From assembly GCF_964355755.1 (NCBI RefSeq), contig NC_092678.1, forward strand, positions 17,890,922 to 17,954,921: 64,000 bases of DNA. Direction: 5' to 3'. The translations under genes were made by a program, and so were the position numbers. A model generated the notes under the pieces. The model saw nothing but the letters and a program-made list of their open reading frames with translations. It searched no databases and was not told where the DNA came from. Of the stretch, positions 26,601-35,383 are shown piece after piece (position 1 is the first letter of the stretch; each line of letters begins with the position of its first letter). The DNA is from Antedon mediterranea. Its lineage: Eukaryota; Echinodermata; Crinoidea; Comatulida; Antedonidae.

Positions 26601-29600
26601 AATCCACCAGTCAATGATGAGGATGAGCAAACTCCTGATCTGTTTGTTAATGTCATTCTTGCTTTCAATCTACAGTTTCGAAGTAAGTCAACAAGTTTGT
26701 TGTTTTTTTGCTATAATGTTTTTTGTTTAGTTTTTTTTTTAATCATAAATAATCAATTTTCTTTTTATTTTGGTTCTGTTGTACAATCCCATCATCTTCC
26801 TATAAATGTGTTAAGCTCTGTCTACACTTTGTGACTAAAAAATGTGATTTGCTCATATATGGACACGATGACATCACCACTACCATATTTGATTATTTAA
26901 ACTATCAACGTAGTTTGGCATATTATCAGCAAATTTTAATGCAATTATTAGTCAGTTTCAAAACTGTAAAAATTCACTTTCAGTTTTTAAATATTACAGA
27001 AAAACAATGGATACAATAATGTTGCAGTTTTCAATTATCAATTTGTAATGTGTCAATCAGGCATATTTTTTTCATTGTTTTGTTGAAGGTTATTCAGCTA
27101 TGCTACACTGGTGAAAAGGTCTGTAGTCCAATGTTAATAATAATAATAATATTCGTTCTTATAGCGCTTATTGTACAATGCTTCTAAGCTCTTCACATTA
27201 TATAATACAGCTTTACCACGTTGAAACACCGGTTCTCGTCAGATCACCGAAGTTAAGCAACGTTCGGCCTGGTTAGAGCTTGGATGGGGGACCATCTGGG
27301 AATATTGGGTGCTGTATATGGAGCTGGGGTCCTGTTAGGCATTTGAAATCAGCACTGCTGACTCTTATGGCAGCCCCTGCATCTAGTATCTGCCTCAGAT
27401 ATATTGGCTTATGCCTTTCCTTTAGTCAAGGTGGGCACTGGATGAGAGAAGCCCTTATTTTTATTTTTTTATTTATTTCCAAACCCAACCAACAGCAAAA
27501 TAAATTCGCCAATAACAGGATCATCAATGATTTATCAATGTTAGGACCAATCAAGGTGCGTTAAACAGTCCTGGCTTTGTTTTTATCAAACCTGTTTTAG
27601 TGGCGGTAATTATCGCTGTTGGTTTCGATTGAATACTCCGGTGATTTTTTTTTTAATCAAAAACTTATGAAAACATACTCCCATAATGCAGATACAGTAG
27701 TATGTAAACAGCAAATAAGTTGTGTCTTAATCTAACATATACACCTGGGTGGAGAGACGGAAGCGCAAGTAATCTAAGCAATGCGACGAGAATTGGATTT
27801 GAAATCACGATCACTAATCCAACGTCCAACACACTGCGCCACGCGCCCTCACGTGTAGACGAAAACAACATTTTTCACTTGTAGTTGTACTGTGCTTTTT
27901 TGGGGTTTGAATAGCCTACTGGATAGAATCAACATATTTTGTTTTATGAAAAGAAATTTACTCCCAATAATATTTTAATTTATTGTACAAATCAGAGTAT
28001 AGTTAATTACTGCAGTAAGAGCCTATTATTTATTTAGCTAACTACAATTGATGTTGATAATGGAAACCACTGTGTTTAATCTGTAGTGTAATAAAAAAAA
28101 AACTGTAATATGAGGCATTTTTATTTTCAATAATTTTGTTTGTGTGTTTAGTTCCAGCTGAAAATCCAGTAGTGAAAGCTTTTAGTGACAACTCAAATGT
28201 GAAATATTTTACTGAGAAATTTATGCTACTAATCAATAGGGAAGGTGAGTTGATCAATTGATTGTTATTGATAATTACAAATTGTTGTTTACCTTCGGTA
28301 TTGATTGTGCGATCATTCAATAAATCGGGTCAAAAAGAGGTCACCATTTAAAACATTGCACTATGGCTCAGAGGTTATCTAGAGATTATGGGTTTAAGCT
28401 CTGGTTGGTCACGACAGTGTTGACTGCTTGAGCAAGATTTTTTATCCACATGGTTCCTCCTCTCCCACCCATGCGACATAAATGGCTGTGTATAAAAAAT
28501 CACTGGGAGGGAAATTGTTTTTACCATAATTAATGAGGGTGATCCATCCAGCAATTGCTGATCATTAGGGACCCTTAGAGGTTCACAAGACACTCATACA
28601 AGATGCACTACATAAACAAAGTCTTATTACAAGTCTTTGGGAGCGGAGTCCTGACATGTGACGGGACCCAGGACCCTTGGAGTGGTAGCCAAGCATCATA
28701 ACCACTAAGCCACAACTCCACTCAAAAATGCACTCCACTTTACTTATCACTTTAAATACAAATTATTTATCGAAGTTTAATTAAGTTTAATAATTTTATA
28801 ATTATTTTATTTTTATGAGTGCAAATTGGAACAGAAGTTTTTTTTTTTTAAATAGATGATCCTATATCCATGTTTGACTTTGAACCTAAGCCACAGAATT
28901 CTATGGTGAAGTTTTTAGCTGACATCTTCTCATCAACAGAAACATCAAATATTTTCTACACAAATGATATGAGGGTGCTGATAGATATTGTCATACGACA
29001 ACTGACGGACTTAAATCCTGGAGACAAGGTACAGTAAACTACCATACCATTGAAGTGTTATTAGGATGACTCTGCGATTGGCTAGAGCGTAGACTCTAAT
29101 CTTATAGTAGCAGTTCAAAAAGGGATTCTCCATAGCCCTTTTCACATCGAAATTGCAGCAATACCGCAGTAAGCAAGCCGGTATTGTTGCCGGTCTAGAC
29201 AGACACACAGCAGGTAAAATTGCGGTAATCTTACTGTGAAAAACACAACATATTGCCATCTTTAAAGGGTCTTACACAGCTGTTCCGGCACGGTTCCAGT
29301 CCGGCGCTGGCAAATCCAATCGAACGTCAATGTTTCGTTTTTACACGGCAACGCACATATCGATTGCCGCCGCGTGGAGTATTGTGAACGAAACATTGGC
29401 TTTCGATTCGCCGAACCGGAACCGTGCTGAAACAGGTTTGAAAGGCCCTTAAGAATAGAGACTCGCACTTTTTTGTAAAAAGAATGGCAGGCAACGGCAA
29501 CGAACATGCCATGCATGCATGTGGCCGCTGCTTTTGGGTCAATCGTTATTTTTTATTGCTGCATATAAACTATATTTAAATTGCTGTACATACACTAAAC

Positions 29601-30631
29601 TACATACACAGACACCACTCCACGCTAATAGTTTTCCTGACGTGGCCTAAGTAACAAAATCTACTACAAATCAATGCGAGTGTAACATGTGTATGCCTAG
29701 CTACAGTAGTACTAGACCCAGTGTATGGTACTTCACTTATAGAATTACTAAGTAGGCCTAGGACCCAGGCTTACGTTACAGCATCTTCCTCTTTGGACCA
29801 AAATCACTGTAATATTATTAGCCGTATTTCTTTTAATGTTATATTATTATTACAACATATACTAATCTACACCAATGTCGATATAATCTAGTAATAATAG
29901 TTAATAAAAATGTCCCGAATTCGATCTTCGTTTGTAATGCTTTACTGCGTAAGTGGGCCTTATATCGTGAACTCTTTCACACAGATCAGGCTTACGACCG
30001 TGATGGTAATATTACAGAAATTTTACTTGGTCCATAGGCGGTCTAACGGACGGAAGCCTGCATTCGGAGGTTTTTACTCTATCACACATAAGCCGGCATT
30101 CGCGAATTACTGTAATATTACCGTCTTGCAGCTTTGTATGAAAGGTGCTAACTCAGGGATATGACTACAGCAAATGACCATTCGATAAGCTACAGTAGTC
30201 ACACCCCTTACCAATGCGAGAACATGTATTGTATAATATTCCATACAATCCTTGTATGCAAAGACACTATAAATTTACCAAGAAACTAATTCATTTAATT
30301 GCGATGAACAATAGTTTTCAGACGTGGTCTTATTATTTTAAATGACTTCTGTCACTATCATTGCCATTATTAACATTTTAATTGACTATGAACTGTTTTA
30401 GAGGGAATAGTTATTCTTAATACAATTCATGTTTTTTTTTTCTAGAATCGAACCGATTACATTTCACTAGTGCATAGCATACTACAGTTCACGCCTTACA
30501 ATGACCACAGACATCGCAGGGACGATCTCCAAAAATGCCTTCGATCAATAGCAGAGGAAGAAGATCAGTCAAGTGGGATGGACAGACTCATTGTTCAGGA
30601 AATTTTCAAGCAGTTCCCTGGACTTTTCTGA
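14660..30631 (+). CDS. NCKIPSD: NCK-interacting protein with SH3 domain (SPIN90), complete
   Basis: Ten exons: 14660-14830, 18068-18177, 19412-20003, 21180-21338, 23076-23162, 25764-25983, 26554-26682, 28152-28244, 28856-29028, 30446-30631. All have GT/AG sites and matching phases, giving 1920 nt and 639 aa (human about 720). Residues 1-57 form an SH3 domain ([19 protein letters not shown]). Exon 3 (94-291) is a Pro/Ser-rich linker ending in a conserved helix ([15 protein letters not shown]). Residues 292-639 are the helical SPIN90/Ldb17 domain, with conserved blocks [47 protein letters not shown] and LNPGDK. In the known family this protein binds NCK, N-WASP and the Arp2/3 complex and seeds linear actin filaments in the cytosol and at the cell cortex. 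The start matches the vertebrate start (MYRALY versus MFRALY). The introns are large and full of repeats, but no exon is damaged. Identification is very secure. Confidence 0.95.
14880..15185. repeat. GGCCTA/CTAG-rich low-complexity stretch
   Basis: Dense self-complementary words (taggcctaggcctag, tagctagctagcctagc) occur at the start of NCKIPSD intron 1. The same hexamer is scattered through the window, but this is its densest cluster. Confidence 0.6.
15265..15400. repeat. GTCGGTCT tract with conserved flanks
   Basis: A (GTCTGTCGGTCT)n tract is flanked by gtcgcgtgga and by ggtccggtatcactatgca..gtagcacgcgacttaatgg. The same flanks recur at 53350-53460 and 54030-54160, so this is the end module of the 2595/53345 repeat family. 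Confidence 0.6.
15465..15752 (-). mobile_element. tRNA-derived SINE
   Basis: On the minus strand it begins at the right with gtggccgagcggttaag (A box at 15730-15740, tRNA-Ser/Leu type) and has ggggttcgaggc (B box at 15676-15686). A body of about 200 bp follows, including the words gggggttaccccgg and gtgcactttaaag. The spacing fits a tRNA-type internal promoter. It is in NCKIPSD intron 1. Confidence 0.65.
15762..16245. repeat. Tandem duplication of about 245 bp
   Basis: Two successive units share ggtagagtgaca, caataattatttgtaaatga and gtcgtat.gtg.gtcatt. Intronic and noncoding. Confidence 0.6.
16418..16615. repeat. Minisatellite of 21-bp units derived from a MITE interior
   Basis: About nine units of cccaaatatggtagtgatatg run head to tail, starting from gtgatgtgcccaaatatgg and ending in gacatcgtcatgtccatatatgggc. 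Start and end are the interior of the GCTCTGTCTACAC MITE family (compare 18740-18785), so an internal segment of such an element has expanded here. Reading frames through it on either strand are by-products of the 21-bp period. Confidence 0.8.
17008..17139. mobile_element. MITE, GCTCTGTCTACAC family, right end decayed
   Basis: Starts gctctgtctacact directly after TTAA. The interior has tgatatgacatcatcg and gggcacatcac, and it ends near cacataaagtttgaac, where the right terminal repeat is lost. Confidence 0.7.
17163..17222. mobile_element. Solo terminal fragment of the 20667-21099 MITE
   Basis: agggatgtacatatgattt to gatgcatgcacta matches the inner arm of the long inverted-repeat element at 20705-20763. 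Only one arm is present. Confidence 0.6.
18692..18827. mobile_element. Best-preserved copy of the GCTCTGTCTACAC MITE
   Basis: This 136-bp element starts gctctgtctacactatcaa and ends with its near-perfect reverse complement. The interior is tgcccaaatatggtagtaa / gacatcatcatgtccatat / cacatcacat. It is preceded by TTAA; the right flank is TTTG. The copies at 17008, 26815 and 52605-52732 also abut TTAA. Confidence 0.85.
20667..21099. mobile_element. Long inverted-repeat MITE with TTAA target duplication
   Basis: This 433-bp element starts aggacaacttgaccgagg and ends with the matching reverse complement, and TTAA flanks both ends (20663-20666, 21100-21103). The arms are over 100 bp and imperfect. 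They include cgcgagattaaggatatc and, about 125 bp in from each end, gtgaYgtcRcaggtgcatcg. No coding capacity. It lies in NCKIPSD intron 3. TTAA sites are used by Kolobok and piggyBac transposases. Confidence 0.85.
21339..22440. other. Intron 4 of NCKIPSD, left part
   Basis: AT-rich, with a few GGCCTA words near 22010-22050. No exon or recognisable element was seen. Confidence 0.4.
22441..23035. mobile_element. MITE interrupted by a LINE 3' end
   Basis: The left terminal piece gctctgtcgacactatcaa (22441-22459) and the right interior (gtgatgtgcccatatatag to gggcacatcacac, 22950-23033) belong to one GCTCTGTCTACAC element. A LINE tail at about 22466-22921 separates them, so the LINE inserted later. 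Confidence 0.65.
22466..22921 (+). pseudogene. 5'-truncated LINE: ORF2 C-terminus, 3' UTR and AAT tail
   Basis: Reads [21 protein letters not shown], then FAEYLPKIK, then [11 protein letters not shown] and a stop at 22716-22718. This is the usual C-terminal end of jockey/CR1-type reverse transcriptase proteins (L-RR-x-C-x-FA and SPIPYxxxLLN). A 3' UTR with a long T tract follows, then gaataaaag-like sequence and (AATA)n. Dead on arrival: no RT domain is present. Confidence 0.65.
23235..23327 (+). mobile_element. 5S rRNA-like fragment
   Basis: The sequence tgttgaagcatcggttctcg .. aagttaaacaacgttgggcc .. ggatgggagg follows 5S rRNA (internal A box and C box) but breaks off after the C box. A better copy is at 27203-27321. 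It is a 5S pseudogene or the head of a 5S-derived SINE. Confidence 0.6.
23883..24830. repeat. Intronic satellite, about eight units of 120-130 bp
   Basis: Units begin tactgttctgtacttgtgtc, then carry agtttaaagataaggattac, gcaataaaatcaacttcttg and aaaggagcgctactatctat. Inner units are nearly identical; outer ones diverge. It lies in NCKIPSD intron 5, and no coding sense is evident. Confidence 0.85.
24840..25763. other. Intron 5 of NCKIPSD, right part
   Basis: AT-rich; nothing recognised apart from the exon 6 acceptor (cctcctag, ending at 25763). Confidence 0.4.
26025..26237 (-). mobile_element. tRNA-derived SINE, copy 1
   Basis: On the minus strand it starts with a tggcttggtagtt-type A box and has a ggtcctgggttcaagtcctg-type B box, then the words aagacttgt and gtcttgtgaacc. 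It is clearly related to 28530-28727. It lies in NCKIPSD intron 6. Confidence 0.6.
26815..26915. mobile_element. MITE, GCTCTGTCTACAC family, partial
   Basis: TTAA then gctctgtctacactttgtg, then catatatggacacgatgaca; it fades out near aaactatcaac. In NCKIPSD intron 7. Confidence 0.6.
27203..27321 (+). mobile_element. 5S rRNA-like sequence, probable 5S-derived SINE head
   Basis: This 119-nt stretch follows animal 5S rRNA along its length: ttgaaacaccggttctcgtc, agatcaccgaagttaagcaa, gcttggatgggggaccatct, gggaatattgggtgctgta. Changes at the 5' end and in the stem bases make it unlikely to be a working 5S gene. Downstream, 27322-27480 looks like a body (cagcactgctgactc, tgggcactggatgagagaag) with a T/A-rich end, as in SINE3-type elements. 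It sits in NCKIPSD intron 7 on the gene's sense strand. Confidence 0.65.
28530..28727 (-). mobile_element. tRNA-derived SINE, copy 2
   Basis: Minus-strand start gagttgtggcttagtggtta (A box), then a B-box-like gggtcctgggtcc, then the same body as 26025-26237. In NCKIPSD intron 8. Confidence 0.6.
29266..29448. mobile_element. MITE with TTAA flanks, AGGGTCTTACACAG family
   Basis: This 183-bp element has imperfect inverted ends of about 40 bp (cagctgttccggcacggttc versus the complement of gaaccgtgctgaaacagg), with TTAA at 29262-29265 and 29449-29452. The interior is unusually GC-rich. In NCKIPSD intron 9. Confidence 0.65.
29449..30445. other. Intron 9 of NCKIPSD, right part
   Basis: A possible older inverted-repeat element spans about 29130-30160 (agcccttttcacat at the left; atgaaaggtgct at the right). 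The ends are weak. No exon before the acceptor at 30445. Confidence 0.3.
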
Positions 30632-30659
30632 TTGGTCAACTGTTTATTTTAGACAAAAT

Positions 30660-30665
30660 AATAAA
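30660..30665 (+). terminator. Polyadenylation signal of NCKIPSD
   Basis: AATAAA lies 29 bases past the stop codon, the first such hexamer downstream. A short 3' UTR is inferred; longer ones are possible because the next kilobase is AT-rich. Confidence 0.5.
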
Positions 30666-31192
30666 GTAATAACCAAAAATATATAATTAATATCAGGAAT
30701 GATAATAACAGTAATGATTAATCATTTTTATAATATTAATCATAATATTAGTAAAATACAACATAATTTTAATGCTATCTAATTCTATAATGCTGAATAT
30801 TTATATGGTATGGTATCAATATATTATTTATTTGCAATATTTATTCAAATGGTATACCAATTAATTTAAAAATATTTTAAAATAAAAATTCTTTACAATA
30901 ACTCATCATATTCAACAAGTTTATCTTGAAATTGTTTATGCTTAGAATAGAATGTGCTAGAACTGTACAGTTAAATGGTTATGGTTATTTTATGAGGCGG
31001 AAATTAAAAATATGGTATTATTATTTCAATAGTAATAATAATAATGGTCTTTTATGCAATATATGTTTTTATACCCAGTCATAACTAGTGTTATCTATCT
31101 TAAAACCTTAAAATGCTGCTAATGTTGTTTCTAAAAAACTGAAGAAGTCTTCTTAATACTGTACTACAGTATAACATAATTTACTATTAAAA

Positions 31193-31898
31193 GCTTGGTT
31201 CCCACTAGCGACTCAACCTCCGCAAGTGCCCTTCCGATAATTGTGTGTGCCTCCGCCTGCGTGAAATCAAACCTGCTTATTGCGCGTCAACGTTAGCATG
31301 CCGTAAACCTTGACCTGGTTCACCCCGCGTAGTTTTGGATACGGTCTGTACTATGTTTCAAGTGTTCTTTTGCCTTGCGTTGTTGTATGAAATCCAACTG
31401 ATTTTATTTGGCGATATTTGCGGCACAGTGTTACACACGTCGTCGGTTCCACCAATACGGCACTTTGCGTAATTACGTCGCTATGTTAAAACTTGGTTCC
31501 CACTAGCGACGCAACCTACGCAACGTATGGAAATGCCTTTCAAATAGTTGTGCTTATTCCCCCGCCTGCGTGAAATCAAACCTGCGATGTTTCCAGCACT
31601 GTTGCGTCGTCGGTTCCCACTTGTGATTATGCAATACTGCACTTTGCGTCAATACGTCGTAAGCTTGGTTCCCACTAGCGACGCAACCTACGCAATATAA
31701 GCAAATGCCCTTCCAATAATTGGGTTTGCCCCCGCCTGCGTGAAATCAAACCTGCGATGTTTGCAGCACTGTTGCGTTGTCAGTTCCCACTTGTGATTAC
31801 GCAATACGGCACTTTGCGTCAATACGTCGCTGCGTTGCGTTCTAGTGGGAACCACGCTTTAGAGTTGCGTTACGTTGTGTCGCTAGTAGGAACCACGC
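31193..31898. mobile_element. Composite of GCTTGGTTCCCACTAG MITEs
   Basis: Three similar units start gcttggttcccactagcgac (about 31193, 31489 and 31668) and share gcctgcgtgaaatcaaacct and cactttgcgt.aatacgtcg. Right ends read gtgggaaccacgctt. The outer ends lie near TTAA (31187-31190, 31899-31902). Related in its ends to the elements at 13440 and 57274, but with a different interior. Confidence 0.7.
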
Positions 31899-32027
31899 TT
31901 AACATAACACTTGCAAAACATAAGGGTCACATCATCCCCATACATTCACTGCACTAATAGCAGCTGGATACAGACTATTGTGGGAGATATGTTTGTCTTT
32001 GATACAAAACAGTTTTAAAGAATTTAA

Positions 32028-32340
32028 AGATGTATTGTCTCCCAAAAACAGACGTTAAATAGATGATTTTGTAGTTTTAATAAAGTTCACTTCCGTAGGA
32101 AAAAAACGGGGAAAAAAAATGTTCTCAGCATTAAAATGCCAAAATAAATGGTTAAATTCAACCAAAAACCAAATGGCTGGCAGCCAATTGAATATTGTTT
32201 GCTTTAAATTACAGTTTTTTAGGTAAATACATTTTTTTTTCGATCCCATTTTTTTTTCAAAGTGGATAACTATTAGGCATTAAAATGGCATATTAAAAAA
32301 ATAATTGTTTTAATAATTTGTTTAGGGGGACAATACATCT
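32028..32340. mobile_element. MITE with TTAA target duplication, AGATGTATTGTC family
   Basis: This 313-bp element starts agatgtattgtctccc, ends gggggacaatacatct, and is flanked by TTAA on both sides (32024-32027, 32341-32344). The interior is AT-rich (ggcattaaaatggcat). A left-end copy is at 60608 (after TTAA), and a decayed copy near 10850. Confidence 0.85.
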
Positions 32341-32344
32341 TTAA

Positions 32345-35300
32345 CAATTTTACTGAACTTTGGTTAGTAGTATTATATTAGTGTTATGAGATTGTTTTAT
32401 AATATTTCAAATATATTAATTTTTTTTTCTATGTTATGAAATTATAAACATAATTTATGATACAGTAGGAACCCGGCTTTTTTTCTTGCCAAATGTGTGG
32501 CTTGATTGTACCATTGGATAGCATTATAAAATTCAAATACTTTCTATAATAGTAACTTTTGAAACCTCCTTTTTATAATGCAATATACTGTAAAATGTAC
32601 CGTGTAGTGCAGTGCTTCTGATAATTTGTTTAATCAAACGCGGGAAATTATCTTGTTGACGTTAAGAAGAGATTACGTTGCCAATTTGCAGGTACGTAGT
32701 TAATCCCCAATCTAATGGAAAATTGGCCCATGGGCTTAATTGAAGCACTGCAAGGTTTTTTGTTAATCGGAAATATTGTATGATATCAATTATGTAACGT
32801 TATAGCGAGGAGACATATTTTTGTGCTGCTATGAACAACGGCTATGAATAATCGTAGTATCATCACTTGAGTTTTTTGTTTGTGTATTTATTGTTTTACC
32901 CACCGTTAGTGTTGTACAGTACATTTGTAAGGTAACTATTATGCAATTTCACATATCTTTTTTTTTATAGTGAAAATGTACTGTAGTAAAAAAACAGAAA
33001 TCTTGAAAAAGAGAAAAATGCTTTCCAACTGTTTATTTTAAGTTACATTCGTCAGCAGCAGGAAACCCGCCATTAACAGAATGGATTTAAAATATATAAA
33101 TAAAACGATTTAAAATATTTTTAAAATGTTATAAAACAAATAGGCCTACTCACAGATCGTATTACTGTACAAAAACATTGAGCTATCAAAAAATGTGTCA
33201 ATGAAAATATGTTTTTCAACACAATTGTTAAAAGTAAACAAATACGACCAATACATTCATTTTTGGTAGCTTTGACACGACACAAAAGAATAGATAAAGT
33301 AAAATATTAAAATTAGATTTACGAGTACGACATCCAAGCTTTAACACGAAAGGAGAACAACGAGATAAAATCACATGTACAGGGAATCCTCTGATCCCGA
33401 ATGTCCTATCTTTTGCATTGCGATTTTAGAAATTTAGGGCTGGCTATTTTCATTACACATTATAACATATCGTATTAAATAAGATATGTTATAAATGTAC
33501 AATGAAAATAGTAAATTTTATTCTAATAAACGCCCTAGAGTGTTTATTGTTTGTAATTCACAACGTGTTACTCGTCTTAGCTCTTCTTCAGTTGGTATTC
33601 TTTTTGATATTCGATCGTCGCTGCAGAACAGAATCTTATTTTTAATCGTATATCCCACATGTTACCAGAATTTGAAATAACTTACCTTATTTTGACATTT
33701 CTTTTAAAACCAAATTATTAAATTATCTCAATATTTATATATTTTTTTAATGATTTTGATGTTGAAAATGTGTGTAGTTGGTCGCTTTCTTGTAGATGCT
33801 TTAATTGTAGATTTTTTTTTCTGTGTGAATCAGTACCTTCTTTTCAATCAAATCCCACGTATTACTAGAATTGAACTTACCTGATAAAATTCGCAACTTT
33901 GACATTTCTGGTATTTCTTTTAAAACCAAATATTTTTTTTTTAAATAATTTTGATGTTGAAATTGTGTGCAGTTGGTCGCTTTCTTTTAGATGCTTTAAG
34001 CGTAGAATGTATTTATTTTTTTGTGTTTTTTTTTCTCTGTTCTCTGTTTCGGGTTGACCAACTAGCATAGGTGTTTAACACCTGTTTGGTCTTTCCTTGC
34101 CTTTTATATTTGTTTTGTCCTTTTCTTTATATTAAATATGAATATGACAGGACAGGAAATGAAAATAAATATTCAAAAAAAAGAAGAAATAAATACCCAT
34201 AGATATGAAAAAATACAACAAGGCCTAATTAGCATAATATCAAGAAGTAATACAATTTTGTATTAAAAATTCCTGTTAAATTGCAGATCCTTTCAATCAT
34301 TGAATTCTTCAACAAATAGAAATGTATTGTAATAACATTGTATATGCATGTGGCGTTTGTTAGAATAAATAAGGTAGGGAGTTGCATAGAAAACCATATA
34401 AAAGAGTATTAAAGATATATAATTGTATTACAAACTCTGTGTCAAATATCAGACACGCTGACAATATAATTTTATAAATAAAAAGCAGTTTTCAAAATGT
34501 TAATGACATTTATTAAACAATAATAAAACAATACATTTTAAAATAATGCGTCATTTGGACACCACTCAAGTAGTCATTAGTAAAAATAAATACTGTGAAG
34601 AAGAAGGTAAAGTTACGTCTACTAATTTATTTATAACTATTATATTGTTTTAACTTAATTATTATCATCCGGGTATTTTGTCGGTTCAAATGTCGTGGAA
34701 GTACCGGTCCATCTTAAATCTCTCCAATGGATATGATTGTTTTGCCTGAAGTTCAGCTGAAAAATAAGCTCCATTGAAAATATATTTTAAAAGATAGGCC
34801 TACTTTGTTGTACATTGTTAAACAAGGCCATATACATTGCTGCAGTCGCGTGCTCTAGTCAGTGTTAACCAACCGACCGACATAGTGAGCTGTTTAGTCG
34901 AGTTGCACGCACGCAACTGAACAGCGGCTGAAACGGTCAATAGTATACACTGGTCGTTATTTTGGCGTTATAGCTAATAGTTGCACATAAAAAGATAATG
35001 TAAACAGACGGATAACGGTAATAGAGATATAGAATGCCATTTCTTATGATCATGCACAAAGCGCGGAGCGCGGACTGTCGGTTCCGCTGAGGATAGATAC
35101 AGCAGATTCTTCTTGGAACAACCTACGCGATTTCTGGCTTATTACCACTCGTCTGTGTGTACTCCAACACTCGATTGAAGTGTTTTGTTGGGTTTTTTTT
35201 ATAGTACGAAAGAAATTTTAATTTTTTTATTTTAATTTCTCATGAAAAATGGAGCTAAATGTATTCATTACTATTAATTTTTTGGATATTTACTAAAATT

Positions 35301-35383
35301 ACTGTATACTTTACGTGGGCCTAACTTTCAACCCATAGTTTTGTTGATATGCTGAAAATAAAGCTACATATTATACTTTTACT
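32345..35383. other. Intergenic region between MITE block and homeobox gene
   Basis: AT-rich and without recognised genes. A local tandem duplication of about 200 bp spans roughly 33685-34030 (tttgacatttc, ttttgatgttgaaa, agttggtcgctttctt in both units). A (CCGA)-type repeat fragment lies at 34820-34895. Confidence 0.45.
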
